Below are positions 1 to 7,207 of a stretch of DNA of 7,753 nt, in pieces (position 1 is the first letter of the stretch; every line of letters begins with the position of its first letter). The position numbers and the translations under genes are program-made. The notes beneath the pieces are model-generated. The model did no database searches, was not told where the DNA came from, and was given only the letters and a program-made list of their open reading frames with translations. Source of the DNA: Thermoplasmata archaeon. Its GTDB lineage: Archaea > Thermoplasmatota > DAOVMN01. The stretch is taken from assembly GCA_030630685.1 (NCBI GenBank), contig DAOVMN010000093.1:1-7753 (forward strand). The letters run 5' to 3'.

Positions 1-1
1 A

Positions 2-1807
2 TTCTCAAAATCACTGGATCTCGAGAATTACAATGAAGCCTTCTTTTCTTTCTACACCAGGTATTACATTGAAGGTGGCCAGTATGATTTCGTGGAGATT
101 TCGTTCTCTAACAATGACACGAACTGGGAAAAGGTACTGAAATATCCGGATACGGGCTCCGGAGAAAAAATAGATTCACGACAGGAACCCGGGAATGATC
201 TGGGTTGGCTTTTCAAATCCATACCAATCCCACAAGAATATCTAACCTCATCACTCACCATTCGGATCAGATTCATATCTGACAATGGTGTTAATTATTT
301 TGGAGCAATGATCGACGACATAATCCTTTACGGAACGAAACATGGGTTTTCCTATTCCCCTGCGGCTGTAATCCAAGAGATCACACCGGATCCCGCTTTG
401 TTCGGAGAGGAAATTACCTTTATTGGAACAGGGTTTGATGACGGACAGATCGAAGACTATTCCTGGAGTTCCAGTATCGACGGCCTGTTGAGTAACAAGG
501 CCACGTTCGGAAGAGGCGGCCTATCTCCTGGATACCATACCATCCTCTTCAAGGTCCAGGATAACAACGGGAGCTGGAGTGAGGAAGTAAGCTCAACCAT
601 TCTCATCCATGAAAAACCCACAGCGGTCATAGATTTTGTCTCCCCAACGGTCAGTCCCGAGAGCCAGGTCGTGTCCTTCAAGGGGCACGGTGATGATGAC
701 GGAACGATCACTTCTTGGCACTGGCGCTCAAGCCTCGATGGAGAGCTGAGCTCTGCCCCAGCGTTCAGCACATCCTCTTTATCTGGGGGAGAGCACACCA
801 TCTTCTTCGAAGTTCAGGATAACCATAGGGTCTGGAGTGATGAAGTATTCACAACGTTGACTGTTCATCAAAAACCTTCTGCAACCATAATCTCGGTTTC
901 TCCAAACCCGGCACTTGACACAGACACGCTCCTTTTCAAAGGGAAGGGCACAGACGACGGAACAATTGAAAGATATGTCTGGCGAACTGATGATAAAGAA
1001 CTCTACAACAGCGGTGAGACAGAATTTGAATATTCTAATTTGACTACTGGCAACCATACAATTTACCTCAAAGTTCAAGATAATTATGGAGTATGGAGCA
1101 ATGAAGTCAACACCACCTTAATTATCCACCAAAAGCCAGTAGCAAACATAACCTCGATTTCTCCAAACCCGGCACTAAACAATGAGATCGTACATTTCGT
1201 AGGTAGCGGCACAGATGACGGAACGATTGTAAGGTATGTCTGGCGAACGGATGAAAAAGAGATTTACAACGGCACAGACACACAATTCAACCTTTCCAAC
1301 CTCGCAGTAGGCAACCACACCATCTTTTTAAAGGTTCAGGACAATTACGACGTGTGGAGCGACGAGGTCAACACCACCCTTGTGGTCAACGAATACATCC
1401 CTCCAAATAAAAAACCCACTGTGACCATCACCAGTCCGAAGAATGGTGCTGAGGTCAAAGGCAAGGTAGCCATCAAGGGTACAGCCTCGGACGAGGACGG
1501 CACAGTGGAAAAGGTGCAAATATCCATTAATAGTGGACCCTGGCTGCCAGTCAAGGGAACCGAAACCTGGAGCATCGAATGGAACACCGAAGAAATCGAT
1601 AACGGGGAGTACACAATCAAGGTTCGGAGCTACGATGGAACGGACTACTCCGAGGAGCAGAGCGTTAATATCAAAGTGGAAAACAAGGATGACGGAGATG
1701 GCGGTGGTTTCATTCCCGGGTTCGAGGTTGGGGCATTGATCGGTGCCCTGATGATAGGATTGCTTCTCTTTTACCCGCTGGCGCATAGATCAAAAAAGAG
1801 ATTTTAA
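2..1807 (+). CDS. Secreted/cell-surface PKD-repeat protein with PGF-type C-terminal anchor (5' partial)
   Basis: The frame is open from base 2 to a TAA at 1805-1807 with no stop, so the true start lies upstream; the GTG at 92 is not a convincing start because the same fold continues before it. Bases 2 to about 345 encode an aromatic-rich beta segment with YYIEGGQYDFVEIS and, at its end, MIDDIILYG. This resembles the jelly-roll (MAM/immune-inhibitor-A-like) domains of secreted archaeal and bacterial proteins. Four PKD-like domains of about 87 residues follow (about 353-616, 617-874, 875-1135, 1136-1397), each with a D-D-G-x-I motif, a W and a VQDN...W-S-x-E-V strand. An Ig-like domain (about 1412-1680; ITSPKNGAEVKG ... 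ASDEDGTV) comes next. The C-terminus is a D/G-rich linker, PGF (1715-1723), one hydrophobic helix and the basic tail RSKKRF, the plan of an archaeosortase sorting signal. The role is extracellular, probably adhesion or a stalk for an N-terminal enzyme not visible here. Any enzymatic activity is unknown. Confidence 0.88.
   Translation, partial: FSKSLDLENYNEAFFSFYTRYYIEGGQYDFVEISFSNNDTNWEKVLKYPDTGSGEKIDSRQEPGNDLGWLFKSIPIPQEYLTSSLTIRIRFISDNGVNYFGAMIDDIILYGTKHGFSYSPAAVIQEITPDPALFGEEITFIGTGFDDGQIEDYSWSSSIDGLLSNKATFGRGGLSPGYHTILFKVQDNNGSWSEEVSSTILIHEKPTAVIDFVSPTVSPESQVVSFKGHGDDDGTITSWHWRSSLDGELSSAPAFSTSSLSGGEHTIFFEVQDNHRVWSDEVFTTLTVHQKPSATIISVSPNPALDTDTLLFKGKGTDDGTIERYVWRTDDKELYNSGETEFEYSNLTTGNHTIYLKVQDNYGVWSNEVNTTLIIHQKPVANITSISPNPALNNEIVHFVGSGTDDGTIVRYVWRTDEKEIYNGTDTQFNLSNLAVGNHTIFLKVQDNYDVWSDEVNTTLVVNEYIPPNKKPTVTITSPKNGAEVKGKVAIKGTASDEDGTVEKVQISINSGPWLPVKGTETWSIEWNTEEIDNGEYTIKVRSYDGTDYSEEQSVNIKVENKDDGDGGGFIPGFEVGALIGALMIGLLLFYPLAHRSKKRF
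875..1397 (+). repeat. Recently duplicated pair of PKD-domain units
   Basis: The third and fourth PKD units lie 261 bases (87 codons) apart and are similar at the DNA level, not only in protein. Comparing 947-1009 with 1208-1270 by eye, 54 of 63 bases match. The TCTCCAAACCCGGCACT block near the start of each unit is also shared exactly. The first two units are more diverged from these. This points to a later in-frame tandem duplication within the gene. Confidence 0.8.
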
Positions 1808-1882
1808 ACCAGCCCAGGTTTGCATCGGCGATTTGATGGGATGGATCGAACTCTTTCGCTCATTTTATCCGACGCACCACAG

Positions 1883-1890
1883 AAATATTT
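1883..1890 (+). promoter_or_regulatory. Possible TATA-like element upstream of GGGP synthase
   Basis: AAATATTT lies in the 129-base gap between the surface-protein gene and the synthase gene, about 47 bases before the chosen ATG. An archaeal start site about 25 bases downstream would leave a short leader that includes the GGAG ribosome binding site. The call rests on position and A/T content only; no clear BRE is seen. Confidence 0.3.
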
Positions 1891-1924
1891 TTCTATCATT
1901 AACGTTGGTTCATTGAAACATCAT

Positions 1925-1930
1925 GGAGTG
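1925..1930 (+). promoter_or_regulatory. Ribosome binding site that fixes the GGGP synthase start
   Basis: GGAGTG followed by six bases precedes the ATG at 1937. This is a good archaeal Shine-Dalgarno match and selects 1937 over the upstream in-frame ATG at 1820, which has no such site. Confidence 0.75.
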
Positions 1931-1936
1931 AAAAAA

Positions 1937-2686
1937 ATGTTCCAGGATTCCGTTTACAATTATATTGTTTCAAAACTTAGGAATGAAAAGATTCACATGA
2001 CCCTTCTTGACCCAGCCAAAATGAGGCCTGAAAGGATTGGAAATATCGGTGCCATGGCACAAAAAGCAGGAACATCGGCAATAATGCTCGGGGGATCCAC
2101 CCACCTCTCCATGGAATTAGTGGACGAAAGTGTGTTGGCCCTGAAAAAGGAAACCTCCTTGCCAATAATCCTCTTTCCCGCAGCCGCGGCAACCCTTTCC
2201 AGACATGCGGATGCACTCTATTTCATGTCCATGCTGAACTCCACAGACATTAATTACATCGTAGGTGAACAGGTTAAGGGTGCACCGCTTGTAAAGGATT
2301 TTGGAATTGAACCCATCCCAATGGGCTATATCATTGTTGAGCCCGGGATGGCTGTTGGGCATGTTGGAAAAGCAAAGGTTATCCCAAGGGATGATCCCGA
2401 ACTTGCCATGCACTACTCTCTCACGGCCCAGTATTTCGGGATGAAGCTGGTCTATCTCGAGGCAGGTTCCGGTGCCTCTCATCCCGTACCCGCGAAAATG
2501 GTCAGGGAGGTGAAGCAGGGCATCGAAATCCCGCTTATCGTTGGAGGAGGTATCCGTACTCCAAAACAGGCCAGGGAGATCATAGGAGCAGGAGCGGACA
2601 TTATCGTGACAGGCACTGTAGTGGAGGAAACAGAGGACATTTTTGGCACTCTCGAGCCCATCATCCAAGAGGCAAGAAATGGCTGA
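1937..2686 (+). CDS. Geranylgeranylglyceryl phosphate synthase (GGGPS)
   Basis: The enzyme joins geranylgeranyl diphosphate to sn-glycerol 1-phosphate, giving 3-O-geranylgeranylglyceryl phosphate, the first committed step of archaeal ether-lipid synthesis. It is a PcrB/GGGPS-family TIM barrel. The 249-residue product from the ATG at 1937 fits the larger archaeal form (about 245-250). Visible motifs are H20-x-T-L-L-D25-P (metal-binding Asp on strand 1), MLGGST at 50-55, Y173-L-E175-A-G-S-G-A (product/phosphate pocket), VGGGIR at 202-207 and IVTGT at 223-227 (the standard phosphate-binding glycines). Nothing looks damaged. An in-frame ATG at 1820 would add 39 residues that do not resemble the family. 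The next gene starts 31 bases downstream, so cotranscription is likely. The main alternative in this family, heptaprenylglyceryl phosphate synthase, is bacterial and is unlikely beside the other archaeal genes. Confidence 0.96.
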   Translation: MFQDSVYNYIVSKLRNEKIHMTLLDPAKMRPERIGNIGAMAQKAGTSAIMLGGSTHLSMELVDESVLALKKETSLPIILFPAAAATLSRHADALYFMSMLNSTDINYIVGEQVKGAPLVKDFGIEPIPMGYIIVEPGMAVGHVGKAKVIPRDDPELAMHYSLTAQYFGMKLVYLEAGSGASHPVPAKMVREVKQGIEIPLIVGGGIRTPKQAREIIGAGADIIVTGTVVEETEDIFGTLEPIIQEARNG

Positions 2687-2704
2687 AACCAAATCCGGAA
2701 GAAT

Positions 2705-2710
2705 GGAGGA
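2705..2710 (+). promoter_or_regulatory. Ribosome binding site that decides the start of the two-helix membrane protein
   Basis: GGAGGA ends seven bases before the ATG at 2718, a strong Shine-Dalgarno. The competing in-frame ATGs at 2643, 2679 and 2703 have weaker or no upstream match, and the one at 2703 touches this site. Confidence 0.65.
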
Positions 2711-2717
2711 AGTCTCA

Positions 2718-3308
2718 ATGAAAAGAACCACGGCAGTTAAGAAGTTTTTTATGAAGCATCTCTGGAGATTCCAGCAGTCCCAGGCATTCGTATCCATCAT
2801 ATTCTGGTCATTAGCCCTTGCAGGTATCTTCTACGAGAGATCGGGATGGTATTTCAAGCATTACCTGGGGCTTTCATCCGACCCGAATGAACAGGTTGTC
2901 ACCAAGATGCTCGTACTGATGGGCATAGTACTCGTGATGGTGGTGATCGTCGGCTTCCTTTACGACACCATCCTGAGACTTTGGGAGCAGCAGAACATCG
3001 TGCAGATGGAGAGGAATGTTTTTGCCCAGTACAAGTTCAATGTGAAGGAGCTCCTCATGATGAAGAATCTGTACATCCCTATCCTGAAGAGCGTGAACGA
3101 TGGGAAATATGACAGGGAACTGGCGTTCATGGAGCGGTGGATTGAAAAGATTCTCCCGGAGGATACCATCGCGACCATGTACTATAACCATGTGAGGGCG
3201 TGGGTGAATTCCGATGAAAAATACTGGAGGTCACCTTCGCTGGAAAAACTCTTAGCGGCATCGAAGAGGGGGCTCGAACACATGGAAAAGGATCTTCCCG
3301 AGGAATGA
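2718..3308 (+). CDS. Small two-helix membrane protein, function unknown
   Basis: I do not recognise this 196-residue protein. It begins with a basic, aromatic stretch (MKRTTAVKKFFMKHLWRF), then a first membrane helix at about 23-39 (AFVSIIFWSLALAGIFY). A short loop leads to a longer, Val/Met-rich second helix at about 61-83. The remaining 110 residues are soluble, charged and mostly helical, with many Met, Lys and Glu residues and an amphipathic look (for example FMERWIEKILPED). By the positive-inside rule both ends are probably cytoplasmic. The start at 2718 follows a strong GGAGG site; an in-frame ATG at 2679 overlapping the synthase stop is the main alternative and would add 13 residues. 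The gene sits between the lipid synthase and the topoisomerase fusion on the same strand, so it is probably cotranscribed with one or both. No catalytic motif is visible. Confidence 0.85.
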   Translation: MKRTTAVKKFFMKHLWRFQQSQAFVSIIFWSLALAGIFYERSGWYFKHYLGLSSDPNEQVVTKMLVLMGIVLVMVVIVGFLYDTILRLWEQQNIVQMERNVFAQYKFNVKELLMMKNLYIPILKSVNDGKYDRELAFMERWIEKILPEDTIATMYYNHVRAWVNSDEKYWRSPSLEKLLAASKRGLEHMEKDLPEE

Positions 3309-3325
3309 AGGACAGGGAATGTCCT
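3309..3325 (+). other. Intergenic hairpin directly after the membrane-protein stop
   Basis: AGGACA and TGTCCT form a perfect six-base-pair stem around a GGGAA loop, beginning at the first base after the stop codon. No U-tract follows, so it does not look like a terminator. It could be an RNA processing or stabilising element between cotranscribed genes, or chance. Confidence 0.4.
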
Positions 3326-3336
3326 GGTTACCATCA

Positions 3337-3352
3337 GAGCGATCGAGCGATC
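3337..3352 (+). repeat. Perfect 8-base direct repeat (GAGCGATC x2)
   Basis: Two adjacent exact copies of GAGCGATC lie 20 bases before the ribosome binding site of the topoisomerase fusion gene. The position would suit a regulator site, but no known operator is recognised. Confidence 0.5.
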
Positions 3353-3371
3353 ACAATAAAATTCAAAAAGA

Positions 3372-3376
3372 GGGAG
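3372..3376 (+). promoter_or_regulatory. Ribosome binding site of the TPR-topoisomerase fusion gene
   Basis: GGGAG lies seven bases before the ATG at 3384, inside a purine-rich run. It supports translation beginning at the TPR half, so the long product is the intended one. Confidence 0.65.
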
Positions 3377-3383
3377 AAATAAA

Positions 3384-6300
3384 ATGGTTCAGAAAAGTAT
3401 GGACAGCTTTGTTGATGAAAAAGCATCAAAGAGAGCGAAAAGGAGATCAAAGCCCACCAAAGGCGATAGCCCGCCCAGGGACCTCTCCTACTACGAGGGC
3501 ATGCTGGATATGTACCGGGAGATCGGGCATACGGAAGGGGAGGTGGACACACAGCTCGAAATTGCCCTTCTCCATCTTAAGAAGAATGCAGTCATCAGGG
3601 CACTAAAAGCAGCGGAAAAAGCAAGACTCCCGGCCATGGAACTGAGCGATGAGAGAGAGGCCGCGACCCTGCTGCTCATCGGAGATATCAGATACCTCGC
3701 CAGGGATCTCGAGGATGCAAAGGAATCATGGAGCAGGGTCATAGAGAATCCTGAAGCAACCGAGGAACAGCGATTGGGCGCATTCCTCAGACTTGCCGTC
3801 CTAACTCACGAAAAAGGAGATAGGGACTTCATAAACTGGATCCAGAAGGCGGATGATATCTCCGAGACCCCGGAGGCGGCATTGCTCAGGGGCATGAGAT
3901 TACGGAAGGAAGGAAGGACCGCAGAGGCGGAGGAATGGTTCCTGTGCGCCCTCACCCGCCAGTCCAAAGGGACCCGTCCTATGACATCCGGGGAGATAAC
4001 CATCCTGCCGGAGGTAACGGAGACCGCTATCTACAAAAGAGTGGGGGAACTGAGGGAGGAAGCCGGGAGGTTAAGGGAGGCATCCGAGGCCTATGAACGC
4101 GCAGGGGACTACATGGCCCGGGGAAGGGTGCTTCACGCCCTCGGGAATCTGGAGCTCGCATTAAAGGCGTTTGAGGCGGGTAGAAAAAAGACCGGGGGCC
4201 CGGAGTTCATTGTCAAGCAGGCGGAGCTCATTATCGAGATGGGGGATGAAGAGGGTGGGCTCAGGATGCTCAGGAGAGGAGAGAAGGAATTAGAGAATAA
4301 GGACCTCAACCTTCTCATCCAGGCCCTGAACCTCGAGATGGCCATCTATGAAGGGCAAGGCAGGTACCTGGAGCTCGCCGAGACGCTCGAAAAAAGGGGA
4401 AAAGCCTGCGAGGCACTTCAGGAGTTCGAAGGGATGGCGGGATCCTATCTCAAGGCCGCAGAGATCCTGAAAGAGAGAGAGGGAGAGGGGGCATGGAAAA
4501 GGGCTGTGAATAACCTGAGGAAGGTCATCGAGTCTGCTGCCATGAGGGGAAAAATAGACGAAGAGCTGGGCTACAGGCTGAGGCTGGAGGAGATGCACCT
4601 CAGGAAGGAAAAGCCAGTGAAAAATATCTACGAGGAGAACGTGCGCTACTGCTACTCACTCAGGCGTCCAGAATTGGCAGTGGAATTCTTCCAGGGAGAA
4701 CTGAGGCTCCACAAGGGGAGGGAAAAAGAGTTCCCGGATTACCTTCACCTGGCAAGGGCCCACCTATCGGGAGGAAGGAAAACAGAAGCACTAACAGCCT
4801 ACCAGGAGGCATTGAAGCATTATTCCGATCCTGCAATGAGGGGCACGATCGATCGGGAGATGGGTTATCTTTACAGGGTGAAAGGGGATACAGAGAAGGC
4901 GATAGGGACACTCGATAATGCCCTTAATTATTTCAAGAGGGCAAAGAACAGGGAAGGAAGGATAAAAGCACTTACCGAGCTGGAGAAGGTCTATGATGAC
5001 CTGACCGTCAGGGAAAAGCTCACACGTTCAAGGATCATCAGTGAGATCAACAAGACCAGTTCAAGGATGGAGAGGCTCACAGAGGAGGCTGTTAGGCATC
5101 AGAGACTGATCCGTGAGAGCACAAAGCTCATGGAAGAACAGGAAAGGGAGCTCCGGGAATGGAAAGGGATCCTAAAAGAGATTGAGAAAGAATCCCCCGA
5201 AGGCTCCAATAAAAAGAGGAAGGACCTTGAAAAGATGGAAAGGCTCGGGGACAGCATCTCGAGGGGCGAGGAAAAGATAGCATCCATGCAGGGAATAATC
5301 AATGAAAACCTGGCAAAGAAGCTCGGGGCCCAGGAGGAGAAAGCAGACCTGAAACTGAGGCTTATGGAAATAAGGAAAAAGGACGCCGAGATGAAGAAAA
5401 AGGTCGAGGCCATCGAGTTGAAAGCAAAGGAATTCCGTGAACAGGCCATGGCACTGGATCCCATGCTCTCCACCTCAGCCAAGCTTGAAACGATCGAGGA
5501 GGATATCTATCACCAGCTTGCCAAGGGAACAGTTCCAAGGATTCGAATACCCACACGAACAAAAGACAACATCGAGTTCAGCGAGCACGAAAGGGTCTAC
5601 CGCTACAGCAGCGGCCTGAGCTTCCGTTCAGCAAAGTCCACCGACGGGGCCAATATGCTCATGAGGACGGCCTATGTGATCGATTTCATCGATGATATGA
5701 TCCGTTCGTCCATCAAAGGAAAGAACCGCACCTCCACGCTCAGGGAACTTTACTACATCTCTGAATCCTGGGGGAAGCTTGCCAAGTTCGGCACACAGAA
5801 CGAATCGAACAACCTTGTAGAGGACCTCGAGATAATGACCAGCTATCTCAGGGAGAACTTCCATCTCAGGCCGGAGGAGGACGGGGCCAAGGTCATCGGC
5901 AACATCACGCTCAGGGAGAAGAACAGAAAGGGGGAATGGAAGACCATCAACTGCCGGGAGGATGTAGGGGATTCAGGGTACACCATCCCATATAATGCGG
6001 AGAAGGAAAAGCTCCAGTTCAAAGGCGTTGACGCGGATTTCGTGATCGCCATCGAAACAGGTGGTATGTTCGACCGCCTGGTAGAGAACGGGTTCGACGA
6101 GGGCGCAAGGGCTGTGTTGGTGCATATCAAGGGACAGCCTGCCCGCTCGACGAGGAGGTTCCTGAAGAGGCTCAACGGGGAGACCAGGCTTCCTGTGCTG
6201 GTATTCACGGACGGTGACCCGTGGTCCTACAGGATTTTCGCTTCCATCGCCTACGGTGCCATCAAGACCGCACACATCTCCCACCACCTCGCCACACCTG

Positions 6301-6563
6301 CCGCGGAGTTCGTGGGCGTCACCCCCTCGGACATCCTCGCCTACGACCTGCCCACCGACAAACTCAATGACAGGGATGTGGAGGCCCTGAAATCCGAACT
6401 CACCGACCCGCGGTTCTCGGACGCCTTCTGGCAGGAAGAGATAACCACCCAGCTCAAGATCAAGAAGAAGTCGGAACAGCAGGCGCTTGCCAAGTACGGG
6501 CTGGACTTTGTTACGGACACCTACCTGCCGGAGAAGCTCGGGGAGATGGGCTACATGCGATAG
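3384..6563 (+). CDS. TPR-coiled-coil protein fused to DNA topoisomerase VI subunit A (Spo11/Top6A)
   Basis: This 1059-residue protein has three parts. Residues 1-33 are a basic leader. Residues about 34-540 are a helical-repeat array of TPR type (for example A-L-T-A-Y-Q-E-A-L and D-T-E-K-A-I-G-T-L-D near 470-515). Residues about 545-690 are a highly charged coiled coil. Residues about 694-1059 form a complete Top6A: an entry segment with P-R-I-R-I-P-T-R and NIEFSEHERVYRYSSG, then the winged-helix catalytic motif RELYYIS with Y790-Y791 (Y791 aligns with the Spo11 tyrosine). The Toprim domain follows, with E891 in AIETGGMF, D943 and D945 in TDGDPWSY, then GVTPSDI and a C-terminal KKSEQQAL. The E-to-D spacing of 52 equals that recalled for Methanocaldococcus jannaschii Top6A. 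The subunit normally makes double-strand breaks with Top6B; usual length is about 350-390, so the added front is 690 residues. It is one frame with no internal stop and no ribosome site at the junction. No Top6B gene is in the window. The partner and the role of the TPR half are unknown. Confidence 0.93.
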   Translation: MVQKSMDSFVDEKASKRAKRRSKPTKGDSPPRDLSYYEGMLDMYREIGHTEGEVDTQLEIALLHLKKNAVIRALKAAEKARLPAMELSDEREAATLLLIGDIRYLARDLEDAKESWSRVIENPEATEEQRLGAFLRLAVLTHEKGDRDFINWIQKADDISETPEAALLRGMRLRKEGRTAEAEEWFLCALTRQSKGTRPMTSGEITILPEVTETAIYKRVGELREEAGRLREASEAYERAGDYMARGRVLHALGNLELALKAFEAGRKKTGGPEFIVKQAELIIEMGDEEGGLRMLRRGEKELENKDLNLLIQALNLEMAIYEGQGRYLELAETLEKRGKACEALQEFEGMAGSYLKAAEILKEREGEGAWKRAVNNLRKVIESAAMRGKIDEELGYRLRLEEMHLRKEKPVKNIYEENVRYCYSLRRPELAVEFFQGELRLHKGREKEFPDYLHLARAHLSGGRKTEALTAYQEALKHYSDPAMRGTIDREMGYLYRVKGDTEKAIGTLDNALNYFKRAKNREGRIKALTELEKVYDDLTVREKLTRSRIISEINKTSSRMERLTEEAVRHQRLIRESTKLMEEQERELREWKGILKEIEKESPEGSNKKRKDLEKMERLGDSISRGEEKIASMQGIINENLAKKLGAQEEKADLKLRLMEIRKKDAEMKKKVEAIELKAKEFREQAMALDPMLSTSAKLETIEEDIYHQLAKGTVPRIRIPTRTKDNIEFSEHERVYRYSSGLSFRSAKSTDGANMLMRTAYVIDFIDDMIRSSIKGKNRTSTLRELYYISESWGKLAKFGTQNESNNLVEDLEIMTSYLRENFHLRPEEDGAKVIGNITLREKNRKGEWKTINCREDVGDSGYTIPYNAEKEKLQFKGVDADFVIAIETGGMFDRLVENGFDEGARAVLVHIKGQPARSTRRFLKRLNGETRLPVLVFTDGDPWSYRIFASIAYGAIKTAHISHHLATPAAEFVGVTPSDILAYDLPTDKLNDRDVEALKSELTDPRFSDAFWQEEITTQLKIKKKSEQQALAKYGLDFVTDTYLPEKLGEMGYMR

Positions 6564-6573
6564 TGGGGGTGAT

Positions 6574-6581
6574 GGGGAGGT
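6574..6581 (+). promoter_or_regulatory. Strong ribosome binding site before the AT-rich membrane protein
   Basis: GGGGAGGT lies six bases before the ATG at 6588 and within the 24-base gap after the topoisomerase fusion stop. It supports 6588 as the start and allows cotranscription with the upstream gene. Confidence 0.7.
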
Positions 6582-6587
6582 AAATAC

Positions 6588-7205
6588 ATGGAAGATATTA
6601 TCCCATATTTGTTGTTCTTTATATTAAGTGGAGTTCCAGTTCTATATATATTCTCGATGGCTGCTATACACTGGAGTCTCTTTGACTATGATTTTAAGAA
6701 AAATTATTTTCTATCTTTATCTTTTTTGGGGATAGCCTTAATAACGTCATTGACACTATATTGTTATTTTGCTTTCTTTAAGAACGAAGGGCTATTTTCA
6801 TTAATGCTTTCCCCATGTCTTTGCACTGGAACATGTTTCATACTGCTGGTCTATAATAAAGAAGATCTAAAAAAAAATGTAAATAATCAAAAGAAAGTTG
6901 CTATACTTAGAGAAGAGTTCCTGGAAAAAGTTGATAGAAAAAGATGGAAAGAATGTAAAGAATATTTTGATGCTATCATAAGAGGAGAAGCTCATTTTGA
7001 TGTCGAAAAATTGTTTCCCTTCATTGCAATTCAAAAATATTACAACATGGGTGGATCAACAATGTCACCTCATATGCGCCCTTATATCTTCAGGCACCCC
7101 TACTACGTCGAATTCAAACGAAAAGTGGATGAGATACCTCTTGAAGAAATTGTTAAACGAATAGATACCTTTAAAAACAATGGCCAGTATCAATCTCCTC
7201 ACTGA
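6588..7205 (+). CDS. Three-helix membrane protein in AT-rich DNA, function unknown
   Basis: I do not recognise this 205-residue protein. Three hydrophobic helices fill the N-terminal half (about 5-27, 40-63 and 69-90); the third contains three cysteines (C77, C79, C83). The second half is soluble, helical and Lys/Glu-rich, with aromatic stretches such as FPFIAIQKYYNMGG and RPYIFRHPYY. It has no catalytic signature I can name. Base use is strikingly unlike the preceding gene: by hand count 6661-6720 is 16/60 G+C and 6961-7020 is 19/60, against 42/60 at 6301-6360 in the topoisomerase gene. Codons such as ATA, AAA and TTA are common. The strong ribosome site and intact frame suggest a functional gene. 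The composition suggests acquisition by transfer or a fast-evolving orphan. Decayed sequence follows directly, which favours a recently reshuffled location. Confidence 0.75.
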   Translation: MEDIIPYLLFFILSGVPVLYIFSMAAIHWSLFDYDFKKNYFLSLSFLGIALITSLTLYCYFAFFKNEGLFSLMLSPCLCTGTCFILLVYNKEDLKKNVNNQKKVAILREEFLEKVDRKRWKECKEYFDAIIRGEAHFDVEKLFPFIAIQKYYNMGGSTMSPHMRPYIFRHPYYVEFKRKVDEIPLEEIVKRIDTFKNNGQYQSPH

Positions 7206-7207
7206 AA

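Noticed and set aside
92..94. GTG at 92 as the start of the surface protein
   Set aside because: The same frame is open to base 2 and the same beta-domain sequence continues before 92, so the gene is cut by the window edge.
1328..1786. Long minus-strand frame across the Ig-like and C-terminal part of the surface protein
   Set aside because: It is a shadow of a well-supported plus-strand gene and its product shows no domain.
1820..1936. N-terminal extension of GGGP synthase from the ATG at 1820
   Set aside because: The extra 39 residues do not resemble the family, there is no ribosome site at 1820, and 1937 has both GGAGTG and the expected family length.
2643..2717. Longer version of the two-helix membrane protein overlapping the synthase gene
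   Set aside because: The 2643 start would overlap the synthase by 44 bases without a good ribosome site; the best site serves 2718. The 2679 start remains possible but weaker.
5099..5482. Minus-strand Ser/Phe-rich frame opposite the coiled coil
   Set aside because: Its composition is the expected antisense of Lys/Glu-rich coiled-coil codons.
5463..6563. A separate normal-length Top6A gene starting at the internal ATG 5463
   Set aside because: There is no ribosome binding site before it, the frame is continuous with the TPR half, and there is no stop or gap; an internal start cannot be excluded but is not supported.
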